64,000 bases of DNA from JAPPHA01 sp965220985 (GCA_965220985.1 OZ244854.1:310001-374000); one strand, 5' to 3'; positions 27,812 through 37,832 are shown, numbered from the stretch's first letter. Made by a program: numbers and translations. The notes: generated by a model from the letters alone, not told the origin.

Positions 27812-28615
27812 TCAAACCTCGATGACGAACTCCGGATCGAACACCGTCCCTTCGCCCGGGTATCCGCGCTGGTTCATCACGAAGCGGATCGGACCGTGGT
27901 TCCCCCGACCCGTCCAGTTCTCCCCTTCGTGCGCATGGCCGCAGATCCAGGTGTGAACGTCGAATTCCCTGATCTCGTCCCAAAGATTGCTGGCAAACCC
28001 CGCAGAAACGACCTGCTGACCGGGAGGGCCAATCATTCGGTGCGGCGCAATCAGCTGTTTCACCGGAAGGTGGTGGGTCATCACCACCGTCTCGCCGTCA
28101 TGCGGAGCCCGCAAGGAGTCGAATATCGCAGCCTTGTCCTGCACGTGCCGATCGAGCATGTCGTCGATCGTGAAGCGGCATCCCGCCGCCGTGTGGATCG
28201 CGCGATAGTCGGCAAGGTTGGATCTGACCATGGTCGGGGCCAGGTGTGCCAGTTCGGGATAGAGTTGAAGATCCGACCACAGCGTTGCACCGACGATGCG
28301 AACGCCCGCGATGTGCGTCTCGGCGCCGTGCAGAATGCGAATGTCGTGACCTGCCGCCCGCAACCCAATCAACTGGTGCGTTTCGTCATCCATCAACTCG
28401 GACCAGATCGAACCGTAAGGCTCGTGGTTGCCCCAGATCACCACGACCGGGCAGTCGTATTTTCGGGCGGCGGCTGCCGGGATCTCCAGGTGCTGACCAA
28501 GCGTGTGCGTGTCGCCTGCGATCAGTACCCCGTCCACGGGAGCGGACACATCGGGCAAGTCGAAACCTCGCCAGAACTCGTCGTGCAGGTCGCTCCAAAC
28601 CAAAAAGCGTGCCAT
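27812..28615 (-). CDS. Calcineurin-like metallophosphoesterase
   Basis: A 267-residue phosphoesterase with all five metal-binding blocks in order: SDLHDEFW near the start, AGDTH, IWGNHEPYG, VMTHHLPV and WICGHAHEG. These bind a dinuclear metal centre. The substrate (phosphodiester, nucleotide or protein) cannot be told. The gene is 218 bases downstream of another, unrelated-subfamily phosphoesterase on the same strand, so the two may form a unit. Confidence 0.9.
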   Translation of the reverse strand: MARFLVWSDLHDEFWRGFDLPDVSAPVDGVLIAGDTHTLGQHLEIPAAAARKYDCPVVVIWGNHEPYGSIWSELMDDETHQLIGLRAAGHDIRILHGAETHIAGVRIVGATLWSDLQLYPELAHLAPTMVRSNLADYRAIHTAAGCRFTIDDMLDRHVQDKAAIFDSLRAPHDGETVVMTHHLPVKQLIAPHRMIGPPGQQVVSAGFASNLWDEIREFDVHTWICGHAHEGENWTGRGNHGPIRFVMNQRGYPGEGTVFDPEFVIEV

Positions 28616-28833
28616 GTTTCACCTTCCATGCCACTCGATGTGACATCCGTTCGACATTCGTTTTCCGTTGCGGGACAGGAACCGGAACCTTGCGAGACCA
28701 TTCGAGCCCAAATTGCCAGAACTCAGTTCAGCTCATGCAGCGATATCCGCGAGCATCGCAGACCGGATGATGCTTTCGCGGGTTCCGACATGCGCGAGCA
28801 ACCGAGCCCGTTCCACAGTTCGGCCAAGACCAC

Positions 28834-29400
28834 TCATCGCTGCGTCTCACGGCGTTCGACGACCGACCAGTTGGGACTCGGCGGCAGTATCTTCGCCCGT
28901 CTGTCGACTTGATCGAATGAGATGGGCATGAAGTCCCACAGATCGACGCCGACATTCACCGCGTTGCGCGCACCGGCCCAGTTGTTGTGAACGTGGCCGA
29001 ACATGTGGAGAGCCTGTCGCCTTGCATGGTTCCAGGTCATCATCGGATAGTGGCACAACGTGTGGGCCTGGTTGCGCGGGCCGTCACGCACTTCAGCGAG
29101 ATGCGCGATGCTGTCCCATGGCAACGCCTTGGTCGGCTCGAGATCGTGGTTGCCGATGATCAAGTGCTTGCGGGCGCCCGGCAACTGACCGAAGATGCCC
29201 TCGACATAGGCCGTGTCCCGGGCTTTCGGGCCAAAGGCGAAGTCGCCGACGATCCAGAGGTCGTCGTCAGGCTGGACCACTTTCCACATGTTTTCGAGCA
29301 GCACGGAATCCATGTGATCGGCGCTGCTGAAGGGCCGATCACAGTACCGAATGATGTTCTCGTGCCCGAAGTGCGGGTCGGCTGTGTACCAATTGGCCAT
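28834..29400 (-). CDS. Small metallophosphoesterase
   Basis: A 188-residue calcineurin-like protein: WYTADPHFGHENIIRYC, WIVGDFAFG, IIGNHDLEP, LCHYPMMTW and HMFGHVHNN are the metal-ligand blocks. It belongs to the compact phosphoesterase group often carried by phages and plasmids as well as chromosomes; activity is probably on phosphodiesters, substrate unknown. Sequence similarity to its downstream neighbour is limited to the ligand motifs. Confidence 0.9.
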   Translation of the reverse strand: MANWYTADPHFGHENIIRYCDRPFSSADHMDSVLLENMWKVVQPDDDLWIVGDFAFGPKARDTAYVEGIFGQLPGARKHLIIGNHDLEPTKALPWDSIAHLAEVRDGPRNQAHTLCHYPMMTWNHARRQALHMFGHVHNNWAGARNAVNVGVDLWDFMPISFDQVDRRAKILPPSPNWSVVERRETQR

Positions 29401-29771
29401 CTTTCAATCTCGCCGTCGACAGCGGCGTTCCGTGGTTGCAGGTTCTCGGATTCACCTGTTTCGTGAAGGGGACGCCGCATACAGGATGACGCGCGGAGAC
29501 GGCAACCGTCGTGGACCCGAATGTTCCGAGAGCTGCGAGATTCGAGGCAGCATGTTGCCGAAGTGATACTGTTTCGCGGTGCGTTGGCGGTTTCTCGATG
29601 CGTGTCGCGGTGATCGCGACACCCGTGATCGTGCGTCATTGTCGCTGACAAACGCGCCGTGATCGTTCTTCGCGACCCAAGTCGGCTCGCATCATCCTAC
29701 CAGCGTCTCCACCATGGACGTCTTGGTTGCATGGAGACAGCAGAAGCAGTTTCGACGACGACTTCGAGACC
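29401..29771. other. 371-base spacer between the phosphoesterase promoter and hutU 3' end
   Basis: Holds the upstream region of the phosphoesterase at 28834-29400 and the 3' end of the hut transcript, both on the minus strand. No gene or clear terminator is recognised. Confidence 0.35.
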
Positions 29772-31442
29772 TCAGTTCGTCACGCCGGGCAGGTTCAACC
29801 GATGCTCCCGCGCGCACGCTTGTGCGTCTTCGTAACCGGCATCCGCATGTCGCATCACGCCGGTTGCGGGATCGTTCCACAAGACTCTCTCGATTCGGCG
29901 TGCCGCTTCCGGGGTTCCGTCGCACACGATCGCCATGCCCGCGTGCTGCGAGTACCCCATGCCGACGCCGCCGCCATGGTGAAGACTGACCCAGGTGGCT
30001 CCCGAGGCGCAGTTCAGCAACGCATTCAGGAACGGCCAGTCGCTCACCGCGTCCGAGCCGTCCTTCATCGCTTCCGTTTCGCGGTTGGGGCTCGCGACCG
30101 AGCCGCTGTCGAGATGGTCGCGACCAATGACCACAGGCGCTTTCAATTCGCCCGAGGCCACCATGTCGTTGAATGCCAGCCCGAGTCGGTGCCGGTCGCC
30201 AAGGCCAACCCAGCAGATCCGTGCCGGCAGCCCCTGAAATCCGATCCGCTTGCGCGCCATGTCCAGCCAGTTGTGCAGGCCTTCGTCGTCGGGCATCAGT
30301 TCCCGCACCTTCTCGTCCGTCCGAAAGATGTCCTCGGGGTCGCCCGAGAGCGCGCACCAGCGAAACGGTCCGATGCCGCGACAAAACAAGGGCCTGATGC
30401 ATGCCGGGACGAACCCCGGAAACGAAAACGCGTCCATGAGACCGGCATCATGCGCCACCTGCCTGATGTTGTTGCCGTAATCGAGAGTCGGGATGCCGTC
30501 GCGCGAGAAGGCGACCATGGCCTCGACGTGATCGCGAATCGATGTGCGCGCGGCGGCCTCGACCGGTTTCGGATCCGACTCGCGCGCTTCGCGCCACTGC
30601 GACAGGGTCCATCCTTTCGGCAGATAGCCGTTGGCGAGATCATGTGCCGACGTCTGATCGGTCACGATGTCGGGGCGAACTTTGCGTCGCACCAGTTCGG
30701 GAAGAATCTCCGCCGCATTGCCGAGCAGACCGACCGACTTTGCCTGCCCTGCTTCCGTCCAGCGCCGCATCATCTCGAGCGCGTCATCCAGCGACTCGGT
30801 CCGTTCGTCGAGGTAGCCTGTCCGCAGCCGGAACGCGATTCTGTCCGGATCGCATTCCACCGCGAGGCAGCAGGCACCGGCCATCACGGCAGCAAGCGGT
30901 TGCGCTCCACCCATTCCACCAAGGCCGGCAGTCAGGATCCATCGGCCCGCCAGCCTGCCATCGTAATGCTGCCGCCCGACTTCGTTGAAGGTTTCGTATG
31001 TTCCCTGAACGATGCCCTGCGTTCCGATGTAGATCCAGGATCCGGCGGTCATCTGGCCGAACATCATCAGACCCTTCCGATCAAGTTCCTGAAAGTGATC
31101 CCAGTTCGCCCACTTCGGCACGAGGTTCGAATTGGCGATCAGAACACGCGGTGCATCGACATGGGTGCGAAACACGCCAACCGGTTTGCCGGATTGCACG
31201 AGGAGCGTCTCGTCCTCGCCAAGCTGCGTGAGCGCATCGACGATCCGGTCGAAATCCTCCCAGCTTCTCGCCGCTCGACCGATGCCCCCGTAGACGACCA
31301 GTTCCTGGGGATTCTCGGCGACATCCGGGTGCAGGTTGTTCATGAGCATGCGCAACGGCGCCTCGGTCGACCAGCTTCTTGCAGTGAGTTCAGGCCCGGT
31401 TGGCGGTTGGATCTCCCGTTCGTTTCGCCGTGAACCGTTCAT
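29772..31442 (-). CDS. hutU: Urocanate hydratase
   Basis: A 556-residue urocanase. It has the YGGIGRAARSW start motif, the NAD-binding GLGGMGGAQPLA and the active-site loop VPACIRPLFCRGIGPFRW with the catalytic cysteine. It hydrates urocanate to imidazolone propionate, step two of histidine breakdown. AGGAGGAAGAC precedes the ATG. It is the third gene of the minus-strand run hutI-hutH-hutU, 89 bases after hutH. Confidence 0.97.
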   Translation of the reverse strand: MNGSRRNEREIQPPTGPELTARSWSTEAPLRMLMNNLHPDVAENPQELVVYGGIGRAARSWEDFDRIVDALTQLGEDETLLVQSGKPVGVFRTHVDAPRVLIANSNLVPKWANWDHFQELDRKGLMMFGQMTAGSWIYIGTQGIVQGTYETFNEVGRQHYDGRLAGRWILTAGLGGMGGAQPLAAVMAGACCLAVECDPDRIAFRLRTGYLDERTESLDDALEMMRRWTEAGQAKSVGLLGNAAEILPELVRRKVRPDIVTDQTSAHDLANGYLPKGWTLSQWREARESDPKPVEAAARTSIRDHVEAMVAFSRDGIPTLDYGNNIRQVAHDAGLMDAFSFPGFVPACIRPLFCRGIGPFRWCALSGDPEDIFRTDEKVRELMPDDEGLHNWLDMARKRIGFQGLPARICWVGLGDRHRLGLAFNDMVASGELKAPVVIGRDHLDSGSVASPNRETEAMKDGSDAVSDWPFLNALLNCASGATWVSLHHGGGVGMGYSQHAGMAIVCDGTPEAARRIERVLWNDPATGVMRHADAGYEDAQACAREHRLNLPGVTN

Positions 31443-31531
31443 GTCTTCCTCCTGTTCACCAACCCGCGACCCGGTCTCGCCCGCGGTCCCGGCCGCACCC
31501 GATCAGATGGCCGCGGCGAACCCAACGACGC

Positions 31532-33076
31532 TCAGGCGCCATCGATTTCGAGGTCGTGCAGACCTGCTGCTGCCTTTGCAAGTTCGCCGTTTCGCACCAG
31601 TTGCGACGCTGCCTCGATGTGCTGCGCCATGACCTGATCCTCGCCAAGCGCCGGAATGTCAGCACGCAATCGCGCGATCGCCCTCTGCAACGGGGCGCTG
31701 GTTTGCAGCGGTGCCCGGAACTCGATTCCCTGCGCGCCACACATGGCTTCGATACCGATGATCGTCGCAAGATTCCTGGTCATGCGTCCCAGCCGTCGAG
31801 CCGCATGAGCCGACATCGATACATGGTCTTCCTGGTTGGCAGATGTCGGGGTGGTGTCGGTGCTGCACGGGTTGGCAAGATGCCGGTTCTCGCTCATCAG
31901 GGCAGCCGTCGTGATTTCCGTGGCCATGAACCCCGAGTCGAGTCCCGGGCGTTTTGCAAGGAACGGCGGAAGGTCGAAGGAGAGTGACGGATCGACCATC
32001 AGCGCCACCCGTCGCTGGGCGATGGAGCCTGTTTCCGAAACCGCGAGCGCAATGAGATCGGCGGCAAACGAGACCGGCTCTCCATGGAAATTGCCGCCGG
32101 AGACGATCCGGCCGGCTTCTGGCAGCACGAGCGGATTGTCCGTCGCCGCATTGGCTTCGATCAGCAATGAGCGAGCAGCAACCCGAAGCAGGTCGAGAGC
32201 TGCGCCAGCAACCTGCGGCTGGCAGCGGATGCAGTAGGGATCCTGAACACGCCGGTCGCCTTCCCGGTGGCTCTCGCGAATCTCGGACCCCGAAAGGAGA
32301 CCCCGCATCGCATCAGCCACATCAATCTGACCCTGATGCCCCCGCAGCGTGTGGATCTCGGCCGCGAGGGGTGCGGTGGATCCCATGACCGCATCGGTTG
32401 CAAGCGCTGCGGCGACGATCGACCCTTCGAGGCAGCGCTGGGCATCGAACAGGCCAGCCAGCGCGAGCGCCGTCGAAAACTGAGTCCCGTTGACGAGAGC
32501 CAACCCCTCCTTCGGGCCAAGCGTCACTGGTGACAATCCGGCTGCCGCCAGCGCATCTCCGCCCGGCAGTCTCTGCCCTTGATGGAATGCCTCGCCTTCA
32601 CCGATGAGGACGGCGGACATGTGTGCGAGAGGCGCGAGGTCGCCAGAAGCCCCGACCGATCCCTGATCAGGAATAAGCGGGATGACATCGTTGCGCAGCA
32701 TTTCGGCAATGAGTTCCAGCAGTTGCCATTTGACACCGGAGGCTCCGCGACAGAACGACTGCAGCTTCAGCGCCATCATCAATCTGGTCACGTCGGCATC
32801 GAGGACGTCGCCGGTCCCGGCACAGTGCGAGAGCACCAGGTTGCGCTGCAGCCGTTCGATATCCTGTGGCGCGATGCGGATCGATGCGAGTTTTCCGAAG
32901 CCGGTATTGAAGCCATAGACCGGATCATCGCCGGCAGCGGCCCGCGCGACCAGCTCCGCCGCCGCTTCGACTGGTGCACGGGCGGCGGGATCGAGGCAAA
33001 TCGTAGCCTGGCCACGGTAAATGGTTTCGAGCGCCTCCAGCGTCAGTCCTGTGGGCCCGATGTTCAGGGTCGTCAT
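31532..33076 (-). CDS. hutH: Histidine ammonia-lyase
   Basis: A 514-residue ammonia-lyase. Residues 143-145 (Ala-Ser-Gly in GSVGASGDLAPL) form the MIO electrophile, and Tyr54 lies in VYGFNTGFG, as in the Pseudomonas enzyme. The C-terminal part keeps NQEDHVSMSAHAARR. It deaminates histidine to urocanate. Its ATG overlaps the hutI stop by four bases. Confidence 0.97.
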   Translation of the reverse strand: MTTLNIGPTGLTLEALETIYRGQATICLDPAARAPVEAAAELVARAAAGDDPVYGFNTGFGKLASIRIAPQDIERLQRNLVLSHCAGTGDVLDADVTRLMMALKLQSFCRGASGVKWQLLELIAEMLRNDVIPLIPDQGSVGASGDLAPLAHMSAVLIGEGEAFHQGQRLPGGDALAAAGLSPVTLGPKEGLALVNGTQFSTALALAGLFDAQRCLEGSIVAAALATDAVMGSTAPLAAEIHTLRGHQGQIDVADAMRGLLSGSEIRESHREGDRRVQDPYCIRCQPQVAGAALDLLRVAARSLLIEANAATDNPLVLPEAGRIVSGGNFHGEPVSFAADLIALAVSETGSIAQRRVALMVDPSLSFDLPPFLAKRPGLDSGFMATEITTAALMSENRHLANPCSTDTTPTSANQEDHVSMSAHAARRLGRMTRNLATIIGIEAMCGAQGIEFRAPLQTSAPLQRAIARLRADIPALGEDQVMAQHIEAASQLVRNGELAKAAAGLHDLEIDGA

Positions 33077-34275
33077 TCGACGTCACCAAAAATGCGCTCA
33101 ACCAGTGGATTGAATCCGATCCGGTAGCTGAGCTCCGCCGGTATCTCGGCATCCCACACCGCGAGATCGGCGCGACATCCGGCTGCGATTCTCCCGCAGT
33201 CCTCGAGCCCCAAAGCGGCGGCCGCGTGACTTGTCACGCCAGCCAGCGCTTCGGTCGGTGTCAGCCCGAACAGGGTGCAGGCCATGTTCATCGTCGTGAG
33301 AATGGAGGTCAGGGGGGACGATCCGGGATTGGCGTCCGTCGCCACCGCCATTGGCACATCGTGCTTTCGAAAACCATCGACGGACGGGCGTCGTTCCTCG
33401 CCCAATGTGAAGAAAGCGCCAGGCAGCAACACGGCGACGGTCCCGGCGTCGGCCATTGCCCGAACAGCAATTTCCGAAGTGTACTCGACATGATCGGCTG
33501 AAAGAGCGCCAAACCTTGCGGCCAGCGCCGCGCCACCAAGATCGCTCAACTGGTCCGCATGCAGCTTCAGCGGCAATCCCAGCTTGATCGCATGCGCGAA
33601 CACCCGTTCGATCTCGGAGCCGGAGAACGCGATGTGCTCCATGAACCCGTCGACCGCATCGACAAGTCCTTCCGCGTGCGCGGTATCGAGGGCCGGCAGG
33701 CACACCTCGGTGATGTAATCGTCGGCTCGCCCTCGGTATTCTTCAGGGATTGCGTGCGCGCCCAGAAAACTCGTGACCACGCGGACCGGTCGCAGTGTCG
33801 CGAGCCGCCGGGCGGCGCGCAGCATCTTCAGTTCGGTCTCCACGTCGAGGCCATAGCCGGACTTGATCTCGAGCGTGGTGATTCCCTCGGCGATGAGAGC
33901 GTCGAGTCGCGGCAGTGCGCCCGAGACCAGTTCGTCTTCGCTCAGCCCCCTGGTCGCTCGAACAGTGGACATGATGCCCCCGCCGGCCTGCGCGATCTCG
34001 GCGTAGCTCGCACCTTCGAGCCGCAGCTCGAACTCCCGGGCTCGATGTCCGCCGTGAACAAGATGCGTGTGGCAATCGATCAGACCCGGGGTGACCAAGC
34101 CGCCCTGCAACTGTCGGCGCGGCCAATCCGCAAACTCCGCAGGAAGACCGAACTCAGGTCCAACCCAGCGAATGATCCCGTCTGAAACCGCGATGGCGCC
34201 GTCATCGACAAGCCCGTCGTGCGGTGCATCATCCATGGTGGCAATTCGTGCGGCGGTGAGCACACTGGCTGACAT
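33073..34275 (-). CDS. hutI: Imidazolonepropionase
   Basis: A 400-residue amidohydrolase. The metal-binding HTHLVHGG motif (GLIDCHTHLVHGGHRA) is near residue 65, and LKLHADQLSD and VATDANPGSS supply further ligand regions. It opens imidazolone propionate to N-formimino-glutamate, step three of the pathway. First gene of the minus-strand hut operon; AGGTGAGG lies upstream of the ATG. Confidence 0.96.
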   Translation of the reverse strand: MSASVLTAARIATMDDAPHDGLVDDGAIAVSDGIIRWVGPEFGLPAEFADWPRRQLQGGLVTPGLIDCHTHLVHGGHRAREFELRLEGASYAEIAQAGGGIMSTVRATRGLSEDELVSGALPRLDALIAEGITTLEIKSGYGLDVETELKMLRAARRLATLRPVRVVTSFLGAHAIPEEYRGRADDYITEVCLPALDTAHAEGLVDAVDGFMEHIAFSGSEIERVFAHAIKLGLPLKLHADQLSDLGGAALAARFGALSADHVEYTSEIAVRAMADAGTVAVLLPGAFFTLGEERRPSVDGFRKHDVPMAVATDANPGSSPLTSILTTMNMACTLFGLTPTEALAGVTSHAAAALGLEDCGRIAAGCRADLAVWDAEIPAELSYRIGFNPLVERIFGDVE

Positions 34276-34442
34276 GCGGCAACCTCACCTGCTCTCGTCT
34301 TCTCCTGATATGTCTGCACCGGTTCGGGGTGTCAATCTCCCTGCCCCGGCGATAGTCTTTCGTGACAGTTGCAACGCGATAACGGGACGGGATCAGCCAT
34401 GAATGAACGCCGGTTGCGCGAAGTCGAGAGAGTGACGGCGCC
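34276..34442. promoter_or_regulatory. Divergent hutI/hutF promoter region
   Basis: A 167-base spacer between divergent hutI and hutF. It should hold both promoters and any HutC-type operator, but I do not see a TGTATA…-like palindrome of the known HutC type, and no hutC gene is in the window. Confidence 0.45.
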
Positions 34443-35810
34443 ATGACGACCCAGTTCGTGTTTGCGCGCCAGGCTCTCACCAGTGAGGGTTGGCAGGACG
34501 ATGTCCTCGTGACCATCGACGGCGACAGGATCGAATCTGTTCGCGCATCGGCCAAGCCTGCCGGGCACGTGGTCGACATCCTGCTGCCTGCGCCGGTCAA
34601 TCTTCACAGCCACGGGTTTCAGCGGGCGATGGCCGGTTTGAGCGAGCGCAGAAGTGCAAGTTCCACCGACAGTTTCTGGACCTGGCGTCAGGACATGTAC
34701 CGGTTCCTGCACAAGCTGGAGCCGACAGATGTCGAGGCGATCACGGCCTTTGCCATGATGGAAATGGCGGAGGCGGGTTTTGGCGCCGTGGCCGAGTTTC
34801 ATTATCTCCATCACGGGGGCGGCGGGCGAGAGTATGCCAACATTGCCGAAATGTCCGACCGCATTGCCGCTGCGGCCGACAAGACCGGGCTCGGACTGAC
34901 CCTGCTTGAGGTTCTCTACCAGTACGGCGGTTGCGGCCAAGCGCCCCCTGCCGAGGGTCAGTTGCGGTTCGTGAACGACGAGGACCGTTTCGCTGACCTG
35001 TTCGATGCAGCCCAACGCCAGGTTGCGCATCTACCTCCCGACTGCCGCATTGGCATTGCAGCCCACTCGCTGCGCGCGGTTGATCAGACCGGGCTCGCGT
35101 TTGTCGAAGGTCTGGGTCAAGGCATGCCCGTCCACATCCATCTCGCCGAACAGAAAGCCGAAGTGGACGAGGTCGTGACCCATTACGGGGCGCTACCAGG
35201 CGACTGGTTGCTCGATCATGCCGAGGTCGACTCGCGCTGGTGCCTGATCCACTGCACGCAACTTCGCGATCACGAGATCAAGCGCTTTGCCGCAACCGGT
35301 GCCGTTGTCGGCCTCTGCCCGATCACGGAATCGAGCCTTGGCGACGGCATTTTTGCCGGCGTTCAACTGCGGGAGAGCGGTGGCCATTTCGGCATCGGAA
35401 CCGACTCCAACATCAGGGTTTCCCTGGCCGAAGAGCTACGCACGCTCGAATACTCCCAACGGTTGCGCGATCACGTGCGGGCCGTTCTTGCGGCACCGGG
35501 TCACTCGACAGGCCGCGCGCTGTTCAATTCGGCATTGATCGGCGGAAGTCGGGCTGCAGGTCGAGACAGTGGCATCATCCAGAGCGGATTGCTCGCCGAC
35601 CTTGTCTCCCTCGACGGGCGTTCGAGCGATCTCGACGCGCGATCAGAAGACATGATTCTCGATGCATTCGTGTTCTGCGGCGACAACACCATGGTCCGCG
35701 ACCTGTGGTCAGCAGGTCGCCATGTCGTCCGAGACGGTCAACACGTGGCCCGCGAGTCCATCACCAATGCGTATCGGGCATGCACGATGCGGCTGTCGGG
35801 CAAACTCTGA
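34443..35810 (+). CDS. hutF: Formimidoylglutamate deiminase
   Basis: A 455-residue amidohydrolase of the HutF type: PAPVNLHSHGFQRAMAGL with the metal-binding HSH, FHYLHHGGGG, HIHLAEQKAEVDE and GIGTDSNIRVSL. It removes ammonia from N-formimino-L-glutamate to give N-formylglutamate, which marks the five-step hut pathway used by pseudomonads and many alphaproteobacteria. The final enzyme, N-formylglutamate deformylase (hutG), is not found downstream in the window. Confidence 0.96.
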   Translation: MTTQFVFARQALTSEGWQDDVLVTIDGDRIESVRASAKPAGHVVDILLPAPVNLHSHGFQRAMAGLSERRSASSTDSFWTWRQDMYRFLHKLEPTDVEAITAFAMMEMAEAGFGAVAEFHYLHHGGGGREYANIAEMSDRIAAAADKTGLGLTLLEVLYQYGGCGQAPPAEGQLRFVNDEDRFADLFDAAQRQVAHLPPDCRIGIAAHSLRAVDQTGLAFVEGLGQGMPVHIHLAEQKAEVDEVVTHYGALPGDWLLDHAEVDSRWCLIHCTQLRDHEIKRFAATGAVVGLCPITESSLGDGIFAGVQLRESGGHFGIGTDSNIRVSLAEELRTLEYSQRLRDHVRAVLAAPGHSTGRALFNSALIGGSRAAGRDSGIIQSGLLADLVSLDGRSSDLDARSEDMILDAFVFCGDNTMVRDLWSAGRHVVRDGQHVARESITNAYRACTMRLSGKL

Positions 35811-36209
35811 AGGCCAAGCGGGCGATCTGGAGTTCCATCCCCGTAGAAGTTGAAGGGCGGATCGGCTGCAACGCATGTGAACCGGGAGCGGAGCAATCTG
35901 CTGCGCGCTTGACTTCGCAACTTCGGCTACGGTCCGACCTGGTCCACTTTCCTGATCACGTCGCCAAGGCCAGTGGCAGTGAATGCATGCTGCGGGGCCT
36001 TCCCTCCCCGGAAATCATGTCGAACCCGTCAGAATGACGGGTGACATGGGCTGTAGGACGACGAGTTCGTCGCCTGCCCTCGCTGCTGACAGACTGGTTT
36101 CGGACGTCGGAATCAGATAGGCTGAACTTGGCAAAATAAAGAGCGACCCGGCTCCTTGGTCAGCGCTTCGGAATTTGGGAGATGGCTCGATTTTGACAAG
36201 GAGATGATC
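35811..36209. other. 399-base spacer after hutF
   Basis: No gene is supported. A perfect 7-base stem, ACCCGTC/GACGGGT, lies at 36025-36043 with a 5-base loop but no U-tract. The part just before 36198 is AT-richer and should hold the promoter of the following secreted-protein gene. Confidence 0.4.
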
Positions 36210-36971
36210 ATGTTTTTTGGGCACAATCTCAAATCGACCTCAACGAAATCGCGCAGCAGCGCTAGAAAAATTGTCCGACGACCAAAGGCATTCGCGGCGG
36301 TCGTTTCGTTGGCGCTGGCTTTCGGCGGACCTGTTCTTGCGAGCGTCGAGGCAACCGAACAGGTCAAGGCCATTCAGCATGTCGTGAACCACCCGTGCAC
36401 CATCGAGACGGGCCATCACAATGCGCCGGCGGTGACAAAGGCAAACAAGACCTTTGAACCAAACACTCGGGCGCAAGTTGGCACGGCAGACGATCCACTT
36501 CGAATGATGGATCTCGACAACTGCGCCACCCTGGTCCGACAGATCAAGCACAGCGTGTTCGAACCATTCAGATCAGACCCCTGGGAACGCGAAGCATATT
36601 GGGAGTGCTCACGATTCCCGGGTTCGAGCAAGTTGCTTGTGGCCGATTTCCGGTCTCGGCGCGGCCTGATTTTGGAGGAATTCGGTTCGATGATCAAAAC
36701 TGTTTTCACCATGGACCATGAGAGTCTCTCATGGACTTGGATCAGATACGACCACGGACCAGGAGAGTATCATCAATTCCGGATCTCGCCTCTGCTCTTC
36801 GACCGTTTGCAAGGTAACCTGATCGAACATGGGTCATCATGGACTATCTCGATGAACCCTGCGTGGGGGCAATCCTACAGCTGCTATCGAGTTTCGAACC
36901 CATTCACGATGATGATGTACGCCAGGTATCCTTCGTTGTTGGCGGGGAATTGGGAAACAGCGCCCCAGTAG
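36210..36971 (+). CDS. Secreted protein of unknown function
   Basis: A 253-residue protein I do not recognise. After MFFGHNLKSTSTKSRS and a basic stretch comes a hydrophobic segment (AFAAVVSLALAFGGPVLA) that looks like a signal peptide with a cleavage site near VLAS. The mature part has four or five cysteines (in NHPCTIETG, LDNCATLV, YWECSRFP, SYSCYRV), which may form disulfides in the periplasm. The ATG at 36210 follows AAGGAG by 6 bases. Its GC content is clearly lower than that of the neighbours, a sign of possible acquisition. Alone, with no operon partner. Confidence 0.75.
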   Translation: MFFGHNLKSTSTKSRSSARKIVRRPKAFAAVVSLALAFGGPVLASVEATEQVKAIQHVVNHPCTIETGHHNAPAVTKANKTFEPNTRAQVGTADDPLRMMDLDNCATLVRQIKHSVFEPFRSDPWEREAYWECSRFPGSSKLLVADFRSRRGLILEEFGSMIKTVFTMDHESLSWTWIRYDHGPGEYHQFRISPLLFDRLQGNLIEHGSSWTISMNPAWGQSYSCYRVSNPFTMMMYARYPSLLAGNWETAPQ

Positions 36972-37229
36972 GCACGTTTCTGCTGACTTCGGAGAGTCCT
37001 CTGAGATGATCCCGGCACTCCGTCGATCCTTTTGGAGTCAGTGCGTCTCGGTTTCGCGCACGCCCACGAGCGCGCCGCCAAGTGACCGGAATTTGGAGCC
37101 GCAGAGAGCGTCAATGCGCCCGAACAGATCGAGAATTACCCCATTCAACCCGCGCAACGGTGGCTGCATCCCGCGCTCGACCAGAGCGTATCTTGACCAC
37201 GCTGGTCACCCACAACGATGGAGATTGCC

Positions 37230-37832
37230 ATGACCGACCAGGAAATCATCGATCTCGAAATGAAGATCATGGAACTGACCCAGTCACTGAATCGGGAACG
37301 TGCCAGCATGACGCCCGAACCGGTCCCCAATTACCGCTTTCAGACTCTGGACGGCGAAGTCTCGCTGCTCGATTTCTTCGGCGCCCACGACCGCTTGCTG
37401 GCCATTCATAACATGGGAGACGGCTGCCGCTATTGCACGCTGTGGGCTGACGGCTTCAACGGTCTGCTGCCGCATCTCGAATCGGCCATGGCCGTCGTGC
37501 TCCTGTCGAAGGACTCGCCCGAACATCAGCGAAAATTCGCCGGATCACGTGGATGGCGTTTCCGCCTCGCATCACACGGCGGCGGTGACTACATCCGTGA
37601 GCAAACGGTGATGCCGGGTGTCGAAAACATGCCGGGCGCTGTCACCTACCTTCGCAAGGACGATCAGGTCTTTCGCTGGAGTCGCACGATCTTCGGCCCG
37701 GGCGATGCCTACACGCCAATGTGGAACCTCCTCGGGCTCGCCGGCCTGGGCGAGACGGAATGGACGCCACAATTCCGCTACTGGTCCCGCCCCGAAGTCC
37801 TCGAGGACGGAGGCGAAAACCTGATCGACTGA
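37230..37832 (+). CDS. DUF899 thioredoxin-like protein
   Basis: A 200-residue protein of the DUF899 family: YRFQTLDGEVSLLDFFGAHDRLLAIHNM, then GDGCRYCTLWADGF, where the CxxC-like CRYC takes the place of a thioredoxin active site, and a C-terminal RTIFGPGDAYTPMWNLL. Members are predicted thiol-disulfide or peroxide-related enzymes but no reaction is established. GGAG is correctly spaced before the ATG at 37230; ATG 37218 is an alternative. Confidence 0.85.
   Translation: MTDQEIIDLEMKIMELTQSLNRERASMTPEPVPNYRFQTLDGEVSLLDFFGAHDRLLAIHNMGDGCRYCTLWADGFNGLLPHLESAMAVVLLSKDSPEHQRKFAGSRGWRFRLASHGGGDYIREQTVMPGVENMPGAVTYLRKDDQVFRWSRTIFGPGDAYTPMWNLLGLAGLGETEWTPQFRYWSRPEVLEDGGENLID

Noticed and set aside
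27539..28912. A 457-codon plus frame across the phosphoesterase region
   Set aside because: Antisense to an intact metallophosphoesterase with all metal-binding blocks; the part outside the gene has no domain.
29727..31433. A 568-codon plus frame opposite hutU
   Set aside because: Shadow of urocanase.
34276..34442. A HutC operator in the hutI/hutF gap
   Set aside because: The region has TGATATGTCT but no symmetric TGTATA-type site, so no regulator site is claimed.
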